Below, one piece after another: positions 33,182 to 45,424 of a stretch of 64,000 nucleotides of DNA. The DNA is taken from contig OX419341.1 of the NCBI GenBank assembly GCA_948470475.1, positions 23,533,707-23,597,706 of the forward strand. Direction: 5' to 3'. The notes under the pieces are model-generated. The model made no database searches. It worked only from the letters and a program-made list of their open reading frames with translations, and had not been told where the DNA came from. How positions within the stretch are numbered: position 1 is the first letter of the stretch; every line of letters begins with the position of its first letter. The stretch comes from Galaxea fascicularis (lineage: Eukaryota; Cnidaria; Anthozoa; Scleractinia; Euphylliidae). Position numbers and translations under genes: made by a program.

Positions 33182-35075
33182 TATTTGTCAATATGGGTAC
33201 CCATAGACCAATATTGGCCGATACGAGCGACCCTTGACCAATGTTGGCCAATATAGATTACCCTTGACCAATATTGGTCAATATGGGTGACCCTAGACCA
33301 ATATTGAACTATATAGGCAACCCTTTACCAATATTGGTCAATATGGGTGACCCTAGGCCAATATTGGCCGATATTGCCCAATATGGGTCATCCTTGCTCA
33401 ATATTGGCCAATATGAGCGACCACTTACCAATGTTGGTCAATATGACTAACCCTCGACCAATATTGGCGACCTTTTACCAATGTTGGCCAATATGGGTGA
33501 CTCTTGACCAATATTAGCCAATATGGATGACACAAGACCAATATTGGTCAATAGGGGTGATCCTAAGCCAATATTGAACTATATGGGCAACCCTTTACCA
33601 ATATTGGTCAATATGGGTGACCCTAGGCCAATATTGGCCAATGTGGGTAGCACTTGACGAATATTGGCCGATATTGCCCAATATGGGTCATCCTCGCTCA
33701 ATATTGGCCAATATGAGCGACCACTTACCAATGTTGGTCAATATGACTAACCCTCGACCAATATTGGCGACCTTTTACCAATATTGGCCAATATGGGTGA
33801 CTCTTGACCAGTATTAGCCAATATGGATGACCCAAGACCAATATTGGTCAATAGGGGTGATCCTAGGCCAATGTTAGCCAATATGGGTGGCCCTTGATAA
33901 ATATTGGCCAATATGGGTGACCCTAGGCTAATATTGGCCAATATGAATGACCATTTACCAATATTGGCCAATCTGGGTGACCATTTACCAATATTGGCCG
34001 ATATGGGAAAACTTACCAATATTGGCCAATGTGGAAGCCCTTGATGAATATTGGCCAATATGGGTGACTCTTGACCAATATTGGGTTAGGGTCCCCTACA
34101 TTGACCAATACTGGTCAAGGATCTCCAATATTGGTCAAGGGTAACCCATATTGGCCAATATTGAGCTAGGGCAACCAATATTGACCAGTATTGGTAAAGT
34201 ACCACCGATACTCACCAATACTGGTCAATGGTTACCCATATTGGCCAATATTGGTAAATGGTCACCTATATTGGCCAATATTGGTAAATAGTCACTATTA
34301 TTGGCCAATATTGGCCTAGGGTTACCCATATTGGCCAATATTTATCAAGGGCCACCCATATTGGCTAACATTGGCCTAGGATCACCCCTATTGACCAATA
34401 TTGGTCTTGGGTCATCCATATTGGCTAATACTGGTCAAGAGTCACCCATATTGGCCAATATTGGTAAAAGGTCGCCAATATTGGTCGAGGGTTAGTCATA
34501 TTGACCAACATTGGTAAGTGGTCGCTCATATTGGCCAATATTGAGCGAGGATGACCCATATTGGGCAATATCGGCCAATATTCGTCAAGTGCTACCCACA
34601 TTGGCCAATATTGGCCTAGGGTCACCCATATTGACCAATATTGGTAAAGGGTTGCCCATATAGTTCAATATTGGCCTAGGATCACCCCTATTGACCAATA
34701 TTGGTCTTGTGTCATCCATATTGGCTAATATTGGTCAAGAGTCACCCATATTGGCCAACATTGGTAAAAGGTCGCCAATATTGGTCGAGGGTTAGTCATA
34801 TTGACCAACATTGGTAAGTGGTCGCTCATATTGGCCAATATTGAGCAAGGATGACCCATATTGGGCAATATCGGCCAATATTGGCCTAGGGTCACCCATA
34901 TTGACCAATATTGGTCAAGGGTAATCTATATTGGCCAACATTGGTCAAGGGTCGCTCGTATCGGCCAATATTGGTCTATGGGTACCCATATTGACAAATA
35001 TTGGTCAAGGGCGACCTATATTGGCCAATATTTTTAAAGGGACGCTCATATCGCCCAATATTGGTTCAGGGTCTC
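33182..35075. repeat. 30-bp satellite, right block with orientation switch
   Basis: Continues the same units. Orientation flips at about 34085-34140, the true symmetry centre (landmarks 33617 with 34625 give 34121). Each unit keeps the CCAATATTGG core in either orientation. Confidence 0.9.
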
Positions 35076-35200
35076 CCATTTTGAGCTCAGTGCACATCAA
35101 CGCGTTTTAAGTGTATTTCTTTTTGGTTGTTATGTTTCTTTTTCGTTTGTTGTTGTTGGTATATTCTGTGATCAACAACTTACTAAAATTGAATTCAGAT

Positions 35201-35702
35201 TAGACGTTTTCCCGGTAAAATCCGCCATTTTGAAAATGGGGCAAACAGCGCGCATAATGAAGTGTTTGCATGGGGATTGCGATGTGAAATAACTTTGTAA
35301 TATTGAGTATCTGTAGAAACTTTGAATGGTGAAGGCAATTTAGAGGGCTAAACATTACTCCTTTTAAAGTTGAGGGATACAGCTGAGCTAGAAAGCCAAG
35401 AAACGCGTTTTTAATTTGCCATACATTTGCCTGTAAAATTTTCCCGCCTGTCTTCGCGGAGATTACAGGGAAATGTATGGAAAATTAAAAACCCGTTTCT
35501 TCGCTTTCTAGCTCAGCTGTATCCCTCAGCTTTAAAAGGAGTAATGTTTAGCCCTCTAAATTGCCTTCACCATTCAAAGTGTCTACAGATACTCAATATT
35601 ACAAAGTTATTTCACATCGCAATCCCCATACAAACACTTCATTATGCGCGCTGTTTGCCCCACTTTCAAAATGGTGGATTTTACCGCGAAAAGGTCTATT
35701 TG
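35201..35702. mobile_element. Palindromic MITE in the right arm
   Basis: Mirror copy of 31134-31635. Confidence 0.8.
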
Positions 35703-36058
35703 GTAAAAGCTTTAAACATGACACGAAATTAAATTATATAGGACATCAAAAGGTGCTTATTAAATAAAATCTCTTGATCAGCATTCATAGTTTTGGAAAT
35801 AAAATGTTAACTAGACCGCATACTATCCAAACAGCAATAAAATACGTCAAATTAAACTGACCAACAATCACCTTCTCAACAGACACTAGAGCAAACTGAA
35901 AACCCGTTGATGTACAACACGCTCTCCGGAAATTGTCAGTGAACTCCTGTGGATAAATGAAGAGACTTCAGGCAGCCCAATGGCTGCACGTTTCCAGTTT
36001 GTTTTATTATTTTGTTCCCCGTTGCAAAACAACGGCAAGTGCTTCTTGACTGCATGAG

Positions 36059-36253
36059 TCAGCCAACATCAAATCCACTTGATTGTCTTCGCTGAAGAAT
36101 GCAGTGTTTGTTGTCACTTTCACTTGAAAGACTTGTAAAAGCACGATCATGAAATTTATCGTCAGAATTCGCGGGATCGAAATCCTTTGCTTGATTTGGC
36201 CATGGAGCAACATAATTTCCGTCCATTACTTGACTTGTTGAGTCAGTAGCCAT
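36059..36253 (-). other. Small conserved open frame in right palindrome arm
   Basis: Mirror copy of the 64-codon frame at 30581-30775 with the same translation. Confidence 0.25.
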
Positions 36254-37238
36254 AACGCCAGCCTAAGTGTCTCGCGAGTGCGTTGTGCTGGTAAAGTGCT
36301 CGCCATTAAAGCACAGGAAGTGCATGTATCGCGATAAAAATGTAGTTAACGGACTTTGATGTACTGGCAGGAGCTTGCGAATACAACTGAACGTTCACTT
36401 TCATTCAAACCAAAATCAGTCCGAACTTAACTGGCATTCAGAGTGAATTCTTATTTGAATACCAAATGCTGCTAAACTGTTTGAATATACAATATTTGCG
36501 TGCATCCCCAAGAGACAGGCTGATTTCCCTATGAAATGACTCAAAACAAAATTGTGAAGAAAATTTTGTTCATTTCATTTCTAACTGCCGCTACAAAGGA
36601 AACGTGTGTCGGTTGACTGGACGTTTAATAGAAAAAAGAACAATGACGACTGAACGTGATAAGTGAACTCCAAAGAAAAAGATCACAGGAATGATTAAAC
36701 ATATGGAGCATACAAAATGATATAATGAAAGCATTTTTGAATATGAACACATAAAAGTCATACACTCTCATCTTCGGATGCATTTTTTCGCGCCCTTATT
36801 TAATTAAGAGAGGTGCTAAATGGCGAGCATTTCTTCCCTGAGTTCTGAGGTTTTTAAGAATAAAGTGAATAATTGAAATTTAAGTACATTAGTAAAGATT
36901 AATGTCAATTGACAAGTAAACATGTAACATAGATTTACTGGAGGTTTGCGCGAATAGTTTAACCACTTCACTCTTGGTAGGGGTATACAAGAAGTAAGGC
37001 CCTGGCCTGTCATCTCGTTTGGAATGATATCCTTCTGAGTTTTGCACCATATATGCTAGAAATAAATCAAGCACTCCTTCCATTTCGTCCGCCAACTCAT
37101 TTTTAGATGTTGGACGGTACTTTCTAGAAGATCTTTATGCGGACATTTTCAGGTAATATACAGGCATTGTGCAAGGCAGTTGGCGTGTCCTAAAGAAGGG
37201 CAATGATCTGTCTTCAAATTTCGGAAAATAGTCTCTCC

Positions 37239-38933
37239 GTATCATGAGTAAGAACCAATCAAAATGCAGGCACCTGAGGCATAATGCAGCTTATTATATA
37301 ATCAATGATAAAGTGTGATGTTTCAAACCTGTGATTGTCCAGGGGCACCCAGCGGCAAGTTTCGGTAGATATCTGTTCTGTGGAGGGTCGTTCGCCTCAG
37401 GTTTTCGGCGTCGATCAAAGAGTGCACTCAGATTTTCGTAACTGAAACGTGGCCTAAAAGATTCACAATTGGGAAATAATAGCCCCCGACGTTTTCGAAA
37501 GGGTCATATTTGCTGTTTTTGGCAGTCAAAAACGCCGGCTGGAATTTTCGGATACCAAACAGTGCCCTAGAAAGTTCCTGGAAAGTTCACTTTAGCTAAC
37601 AGTTTCTCAAAGAAAGATTTTGTTCCCTACAATTTTCGGGCAATTAAAATTTCAGCTAAGGAATCCGATCAGATCAAATTCGTCTAGCTAATGAAAACAT
37701 CACTTTAAACAGGCTTCAAACACCATAAGGTACTTAAAAATGCCTTTTTGCAGCTTTTGGTTGATTTGGCTCGTAATGTACCATCTTGCAGTATTTAAAT
37801 TTCTGCTACCTGTATGTCACTTCAGTCTGAAGATGATATAGAATTATATGGAAATATTACAAGTACATCAACTACTCTTTGCATTTGTTGCCTGTGTTAA
37901 AGCTACAGTGCCTTTACACGGTATCGCATTTATTCTTACTTTTTCCACCCCCTCCGTCTTATGATTCCAGAAAATATCCACACGACCCCCACTGAGGGTG
38001 GTTTGGTCTGCACCCCCACCCCCAGCCCCTCTGGAATTTCCAATCTAGCTCCACCCCCTCCCTCTTGGAGTTTCCATTGATCCTATATGGAAGAAGTATG
38101 AATATTTCCTGGAACTGTACAATCTGTGAAATTCGTTCATTCGTGCTGTCACCGGAAGTCAGGTGCTGAATTACCGGAAATCAAGTATTGGGTAACTCGT
38201 TGTAGCCCGCGTCGGTTAGTCCCTAAAGAACCCGCCATGATTTACATGAAATTTTCTCCAAAGAGCAAGGCAAAAGTGGACTCAGCAAGCACCTATTGAA
38301 CTGGAGATTCTGATTCTGATGTTCGTAGATTCCATGATGATTGTACGTTGGTGTCGCGGTTGCATGGGTTGTAGGGCTTGGTTGTAGGCAGTGTAGAGGT
38401 CACGAGGGTTGTAAGGGCTGTCGGGACTGTAGGCGTTGTGAGGGTAAAAGGGACTCTGAGGGTTGTAGAAATCCCCAAGGATAAAACTCGCGGAGGAATA
38501 TTTAGTGGTATAATGAAGGAGAAAAAACTACGAAATCGGTCTTTAAATTTGGAAAAGTGACGTTTTCATAAAAAAAACTCCCAATTCTGTAATCCTCATT
38601 ATTCTTAAACAATTATTCTGGCAAAAATGTTATGATTCCGGCGATTTTTTGCCGAAAATGTAAAGGAATTTGGCAGAAAATAATAACCTGTTTGGAGTAA
38701 TTTCAAAGAGTGAAAAAGCCGTGGAATAGACCTAGCCTACTTGGCAGGATTTCAATGGAGTGGAATTCCCCTCTTCCCATTCAAACGCCTGCCACGTCGA
38801 AAAAGTTTGTTCTACATTATTGACAGTTTTTTCTATTATTTGAATCAAACGTTATCATTATGTTCTCAAGTCTCAGCCAATCAGTAAAATGGTAATGAAC
38901 GAATCACTTGAAACAGAAACTCACAGTACGCCC
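37239..38933. other. Spacer between palindrome and beta-galactosidase 3
   Basis: Holds a MITE remnant at about 37967-38112 (ATTCCAGAAAATATCCAC and ATGAATATTTCCTGGAA ends, related to 3991-4885) and a G/T-rich degenerate minisatellite at about 38365-38470 built of GGTTGTA-like words. No gene is seen. Confidence 0.6.
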
Positions 38934-40953
38934 CTATTTATCTATAGGGTGCACAGGCCCATTTATGACTGGAACATCAACAAATTCTACAAAACATGTT
39001 TCGTTTTTCTCACACGGTGCGCCATCTAGCTCCAGCAGCACTACACTGATGGAATTTTGCTCCAGCGAGAAAACGTTTGCAGGCACAAATAAAGTCTGCT
39101 GTGGTCCAACCACCGGCCAGTAACGACCCACATTGAAGCCATTCACAAACGCTTGTCCTTTACACCAACCGGGCAAACGAAGAAAGCTGTCGGATGAGGC
39201 ATTTTTAACTGGAATTTTCCCGTGAAAGAAAGTTGGAGGAAAGCTGGTAGGGTGGTCAGGGAAACCATTGGCGTTTTGATCTCCAGAAGGAGAAGAAAAT
39301 TCCAAGTTAAATGGCTTCGACACAACCTTGTTTAAGTCTATTGGATACGTCTCCCAGTTTATCAACACCGTTCCATTCAGAGTGACATTTCCAATTATTC
39401 CTTTAGGATCCACGATACTGGGACCTGCATTGACCCTTCCCATGTTTTCAACCAGGATATTCAGCTGCAGGGATTCCCCGATGGGAAGAATGACACTTGA
39501 TTGTCCGGTCCGCCGAAACAGCGTTGCGTGACGGACATTTCCAACAAAGATGATGGCTCTGTCACGAACTAAGCTGGGAATGTCTAAGATGGCACTACTT
39601 TGAGAGAACTGCCTGGGAATTTCTGTTCGATATAGCACGAATCCAAAGTTCTGTCCGATCTGTTCCATTGTTAAAGGATATGACGCATTTACGGGCCCGT
39701 GAGGAGCGGAAAGCTTTGGCAAAGCATCTAGAAACGTTGACCATTGCGTCATCTGAACTTTGCCATATGCACTCTTTGTAGTGTTGGCAGGGATGGGAAT
39801 CTCGGGTATCTTCTCATGTTTGGCAATTGTGTTCCGTAGGATATGAAATTTATTACCAACATCACCAGCTTCTGTTAAGGGCGCGTCGTGGTCGTAGCTA
39901 GTGGGCATAGGCTTATACAAGACCAGATTTAAATTTGCGCCACTCATGAATCCGAAGTTAGTGCCACCCTCATACATGTAGAAATTGAGAGATGCGTTCA
40001 TTGACAAAATCTTCTCAAGTGATTGTGCGACTTGCGAAGCTGGTTTTATCTGATGCCGCTCTCCCCAGTGGTCTATCCAACCTGTATAAAACTCTGAATT
40101 GACTAGGGGCCCCTTGGGAGTAAATTTGCGCATGACTGAAAAGGCGCTTTCAGGATCCACTTCCGGTCCAAAATCTACAGTTGCATAGAGAGAAGGTATG
40201 GTTCCACATGCAAAACAGAACTGCCAATCGCTATCAACTGTGAAAAGAATAACATCATTGCCTAGATGCTTACGAAATAACAGCTCCAGATGCTTCATGT
40301 AGTCATGGTCACAAACCAGAGAGCTGCCATACTCATTCTCAACTTGTACCGAAATGATGGGGCCGCCGTTTGTATAGAGCAATGGCTTCAGTAGTAGAAA
40401 GTACCACAGCCATCCATGAGTCTACGGCTTCGAGGTAACGTTTGTCCTTTGATGACCTCAAGGTGATAGATGGAGCCTTTAATAACCAAGCTGGAAATCC
40501 GCCAAAATCCCATTCTGCACAAATGAAAGGCCCAGCTCTAATGATGACCAGAAGTCCGATGCTGTCAGCGAGTTCGATAAAGCCCTCAAGATCTGCATCG
40601 CCTTCAAAGTTGTATCGGCCCTGAATTGGTTCGTGCACATTCCAAGCAATGTAAGTTTGAACAGCGTTTAAACCGCCAGCTTTCATCTTCACGAGCCTGT
40701 CTTTCCAGTAGAAACGAGGGACTCTGAAATAATGAAAGCTACCAGAAATGTAACGAAATGGTTCTCCATCTTTCAGAAAACGGTCGTTTTCGTAATCAAT
40801 GATAAATGATTTCGAATCAGTCTTTCCAAATATGCAAAGTACGGTCAGAACTAGGACGATACCTCCGATAGCCATAACCGTACCCAAATCATGTACTATC
40901 TCGTGACTGCGGCTTGCGTTACGCTCGTCATTTTCACCCCTCCCACTTATCAT
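38934..40953 (-). CDS. GLB1: Beta-galactosidase-like GH35 enzyme 3, intronless, one frameshift
   Basis: The N-terminal part (40953 to about 40400) and the rest (from about 40397 down to 38934) are in frames that differ by one base. Both agree with genes 1 and 2 up to the break, which falls in a TTT run (AAA at 40398-40400) between WMAVVL and [10 protein letters not shown]. One extra base explains it, so it is either a recent null allele or a sequencing error. Otherwise complete: VQVENEYG (acid/base), NSEFYTGW (nucleophile), [13 protein letters not shown], and C-terminal [19 protein letters not shown]. The first ATG (40953) gives a 26-residue leader before the signal-anchor [17 protein letters not shown] (ATG at 40875), the likelier start. 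It is more divergent than genes 1 and 2 are from each other. Confidence 0.9.
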
Positions 40954-41877
40954 GCGAGACTGTCAGTGATGGACTATAGCCACAATCGAGAAAAACGCCC
41001 CCCCCCCACCCCCCTGAAATGAATGATGAACGAATTCGCACTAAAGCCAAAATACGCCTTTTTCCCATCATTGAAATGGGGGAAGGGGCTCAATGACTTT
41101 TCATTTGAATCGACTGAGATTGTAGACCCTGACGCGGGAGATTGAAGACCACGGCAGCAATTACAAGCCAGCTCTTGGCAAATTTGGCTTTACAAAAGCA
41201 TTGAACTCACGAAGTCACAATACAACAAAAACACTATGAGCAAAATAAAGACGTTCTTACTGATTCCCAACCTGGGTATGTTCTTAGCATGTTCTTAAAA
41301 TTTTGGCAAATCTCAGCCTCAACGTCAGTTCTTATAAAAAAAAAACAACTAAGGCTCTTAAAGAAGAAAAAGAGCTTATAGTAGCTGACCGGTCTTCAGT
41401 GAGAATTTGACGCCTAAACGGGGTAGAACTGAAACCATTCACAAATCATTTTTCGAATGGATTAAACTGTTTAAAGTGCAAAGAACATTATTTAAGACTT
41501 TTTTTACATATACTTTTCCAAAAATTGTACTCTTAAATTATTTTTTTTCGCTGAGAAAACGAAAGGTTTCGCGAACTACAAGAGAGCACAGGTAGACCAT
41601 CTTATCCGGCTATGTGTGTTGACGCGCCCTTGCGTCATGCAATTTGATCTCATATCGCTTTGAGTCGAGCGATCGACGAAAATGCGTCATAGAATTCTGA
41701 ATTTTGCATCTTCCAAATGTTGATGAAACGTAAGCCTGATAAATAAAGTTCACCTACCTTTTGGCTGTTGTGTGATTTTATAGTGTTATGAGTCGGTTGA
41801 CTTCTCACCCACCAAAACACCATAAAATTACACAGGACTATACAACAGCCAAAAGGTAGAAGTGAAGTTTTTGTGGC

Positions 41878-42367
41878 GAGAGGACAAAACACAGAGTACT
41901 ATTCCATGGAGTACCCTGAAAAATAATTTGGGAGTCGAGGAAAATGATGTTTCCAAAATAGAGAGGCATTTCAATGTTAACTCCTTGTCACGTACCTTTA
42001 TTTACTTTAATCTCGCCCAGCTCAAACAAACGGTATTTGTTGCTATTCAAGGCGATCCAAGGCTTATTCAAGGCCGCCATTTTGCAAGGTACCAATAATC
42101 CGTTGCCGGGCCATCTTCACTGCAGGCTCCATAGCCAACAGTTACCCATCACGACTCATCACGATTAGATTTATACTTTTCGGATCGCCACATAAAAGCT
42201 CTTAAGTAAATAAAATAAAGGTACGTGGAAAGATATGTTCATTTAAATAACTTTCCATTTTGGAAAAAAATCATTTTCCTTGATTCCCAAAACATTTTTC
42301 AGGGTACTCCATTTTGGGTAATCCAAGTGGATACTCCATGGAATAGTACTCCATGTTTTGTCCTCTC
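41878..42367. mobile_element. Inverted-repeat element
   Basis: GAGAGGACAAAACA, GAGTACTATTCCATGGAGTA and ACCCTGAAAAAT at the left are mirrored at the right end (42270-42367). An inner pair, CACGTACCTTTATTTACTT (about 41990) and its near complement at about 42204-42230, extends the fold. No code. Confidence 0.7.
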
Positions 42368-42649
42368 CCGTTTTTGTGGCGTTGTGAACCTCTGTGTTCA
42401 ATGCAGTTTTGTAAAGCCAAATTTACCAAGAGTTGGTTGTCGCGACATCTTCTTTGCGGCATCAGAGCAAGCCGCACAAGTATGTGACGAGTAACTTGGT
42501 GTCTTCTGCTCAAGTCCGCATAAATTTATTGAAATATTACACAATGCACGTAATTCAGAAACAACCTAGGAACGTTTATAGGCTCAAAATGGCAAAAACT
42601 AAGAACGTTCAGCCTCAACTCCAACAAAATTAGACGTTCTTATAGACTA

Positions 42650-42690
42650 GGGCAGGAGCCCATAAATATTTATTTATGGGCTCCTGACTA
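42650..42690. repeat. Perfect palindrome
   Basis: AGGAGCCCATAAATA and its exact complement around a TT centre: a strong hairpin of 15 or more base pairs. Confidence 0.8.
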
Positions 42691-45328
42691 GGGGTAATCG
42701 GAGCTTAAGAGAGTGCGTTCGAAATGTTTGTAGGCGTACAGGTTGCAGTTGAAGGGGGAGGATGGACCAGTCTGCAGAGTATGGCAAGGGCACCTGCAAG
42801 TCTTTTTTCTAAGCACCCATTGCACACACCAGAATCGTAGTATTGCACGTGGCAGTTGTGTCACGACACAAATGCAATCTCAAAAAACCTCGCTTATTAA
42901 TTGCACAGGACTCTCAATAATGCTCAGAACATTCAACACAAATTAGGGTTGCGTTGTCGTACCTCGAACGCAAAAAGATCAGCGCGCGTCAACTCAACTC
43001 AACCTCGTTCCCAGGGTCTCTCTTCTTCCTCTGGACGGGAAGAAGAGATACCCCGTGAACGAGTTTGGCGTCAACATCATGCAAGTTCTCGACCCAGACC
43101 TCGAGCTCGGTAATAAAAAACCCGCGCGACTTTGAAAGGCCATAAAATTGGGTTTCATAGGAAATAAGAGATTTGACGGCTCTTTGCTCAGAAAAATATG
43201 AGGATTTCTGTAAGTGGAAAGTTTTTCGGGCTTATAGGTACTCTAGGTCTAAGCTGATTTCTAACACCAAAAGAAGTTGCATTAGAAAAAGATAAAGGGA
43301 TATAACATAAACTATTATAACGCGCAAGCTACTTGCAGTTTATGCATTAACCGACTGATTCCGTTATCTTATTGAAGAGGGCACCGGAAAACATAATATA
43401 TAATGCTACCGGCGTTTCGTATCTGTTCGTCTATTTGTCATTGAACACTAGACTTCTTGGCGCATATAATCTCTTTGACGAACCTGAGAGTAATTGGATT
43501 AGTAGTCAAACAGAGATTAGATGCAAACAAGATCATCCTCTTATCAACTTCGCAGGAGGTATTCTCGGAGTTGTCTATGGCCAAATATAGTTTGCTCAAT
43601 AGAACCTGGTATCAATGCAGTGGAAGCGTGGCTTCTGGTCAGTGAGGGGACAACCCTTGAACGAGCGAGTCGATTCTTTGAAGAGAAGACGTGCCAAAAC
43701 GAAAAGATCGCCACGCAAATCCGTTATTTATGTTGCAAAACTAATCCCGTCCTAAGATTAATCCAACAAATGTGAGGTGCAAACTTCCTGTTTCGATAAT
43801 AAACAATCCAATTTACTCTTCACTGTTAGCTTGATGTTTCAGGTGGGTTGTGGGAAGCCTTTTCCTTTGTTCCCTAATGTTCAACAGCGCGCATTGGATC
43901 AAGAAACCAGCAAGTGACTGACGAAGTCGCGAGGAACTGTTCTCCTTTCCACTAAATTTGCATGATTTTACTGTCCGATAGCACTGATTGATCTAAGCAA
44001 CGATGTAGAAGAGATACTGGGCTCAGTAACACTGGCGAGATTCGCGCCCTTATGGTCGGCAGCGACCTGTGGAGAGCAGCCATCCGTGATTCTCGAGTCG
44101 GTGTTGGCTAACACCCTCGACTGTAGTAGTAGTAGTTGTTATAGTTGCGCCTAACACATTTTAAAACGCAAAATTCTCTCCAAAAACACTCTCTCCCGAA
44201 AAAAAAAAAACTAAAATACGTCCCAGAGTTACAACACCGTCAAGCACCGTATTCTAAGACCCCAACACTTTATCTGTTAGACGCCTTGTTTTGAACATAT
44301 TCTTTTGGCACTATATATCCAGGTCATTCATTCTCGTTTCCGGCGGTTTAGGATTAACAGAATACACGGAATAAAGTTTCCAAAAAATTGTCTATTCTGA
44401 AAACAAAACTGTAATACTCTTCGTGGAATTGACCCGTGAGATCAGCACGAGCTTAGATTATGAGCCTGACATTCGCTGTCGTGTCACTGGCGCGGCGGGA
44501 AGGTGTGCATGTATGATTTTCCTACCACAGTTCCCAAAAGGCGGCAATGTGCTTTGTGATCTTACTTATAATTCATCAAAGGTACCTTTGCGTGGAGTGC
44601 GTTACCAATCGGCCGAAAAACAAACTTAAGAATACTTGAAGTAGCAGCTGGCCTCAAGAAGTCTGTTTTTGTATATATGAAAAACTTGGAAGATTAACTG
44701 AAAATCGCTTTTTGGAAAGTGCTTTTGAATTTAATTCTCAATTTTGATTGGTTCTTCGAGTAGATGCCAGTAAATACAATTAATCGAATAGGCGAATCAA
44801 TCCAAGAGGAGATAAAAAGGTGTCGCCTGACTGCAGCGAATAGATGCCCACCTGACTTTAAGTTTTAGTGAGTACCGTCACCTCTTGCAACTAAAATTTA
44901 GTGGTTGTTTACTGCTTTTCTATGCATTATGATAAAGCCGTAACCTCGATTTAGTAGATCCGTAGAGTTTATATCTACAAAAGTTAAGTTTGGAAAGCCA
45001 CTTGGATGACTAAATACTTCAAGTAAAGGTCGCCTTAAAAGAGGGACAAAGAGTAAGGGCCAAAGGGATCAATTTTCTTCCCGCTTTCCTCTGTTCCCTC
45101 TTATCTTCCATTCAGTTTAGTTTTTCGTTCGCTTTTTGCATTCACGGCACTTGACAACCTGGTAGCTATACAGTCAAGAGCGAAGGCTGCACAGGAAGAG
45201 AAGTAACCCGGCAAAATCTATCATTCGAGCTGAATTTTACCAATTCTTGGTTTCGGCACTAGAAACATTTGTAACCGCAACGTCAGGTCTCAAAACAGGT
45301 ATGGATTTCGGAGGCCAGGTGTGAAAAC

Positions 45329-45424
45329 GGATCTGGAAAATAGTATGTTTTGGTCTGAAATAGGGTCAGGATTGGAGAACCGGGCGGCACATCCCTACTG
45401 AAGAATTCCAAGGAGTACACCCCG
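45329..45424. repeat. Repeat family E, copy 2
   Basis: GTCTGAAATAGGGTCAGGAT and CGGGCGGCACATCCCTACTG, the inverted counterpart of 21735-21812. Confidence 0.6.

Larger units (their letters stand above)
29291..37238. repeat. Giant palindrome with satellite centre
   Basis: The left arm starts at GGAGAGACTNTTTTCCGAA (29291) and its reverse complement ends at 37238. Matching landmarks sum to 66834 in the inner part (e.g. 31746 with 35088) and to 66528 outside 29824-30129, where the left arm has a 306-base insertion. The arms carry small differences (a few percent by eye). Homology ends abruptly on both sides, with unrelated flanks. The centre is a 30-bp satellite containing an N gap. If the duplicated gap flank is removed, the structure is about 6.6 kb with arms of 3.48 and 3.12 kb meeting near 34121. 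Confidence 0.9.

Noticed and set aside
32269..34625. Repeated open frames (QYWPIW / ANIG type) in the satellite
   Set aside because: They are translations of the 30-bp satellite on both strands and in both copies, with N-runs inside some; no gene signals.
31763..35075. CRISPR array
   Set aside because: The repeats are contiguous 30-bp units without unique spacers, in an intron-rich animal genome.
29291..37238. Palindrome as two haplotypes joined head to head by the assembler
   Set aside because: Homology would then continue past 29291 and 37238, but both flanks are unrelated. Not fully excluded.
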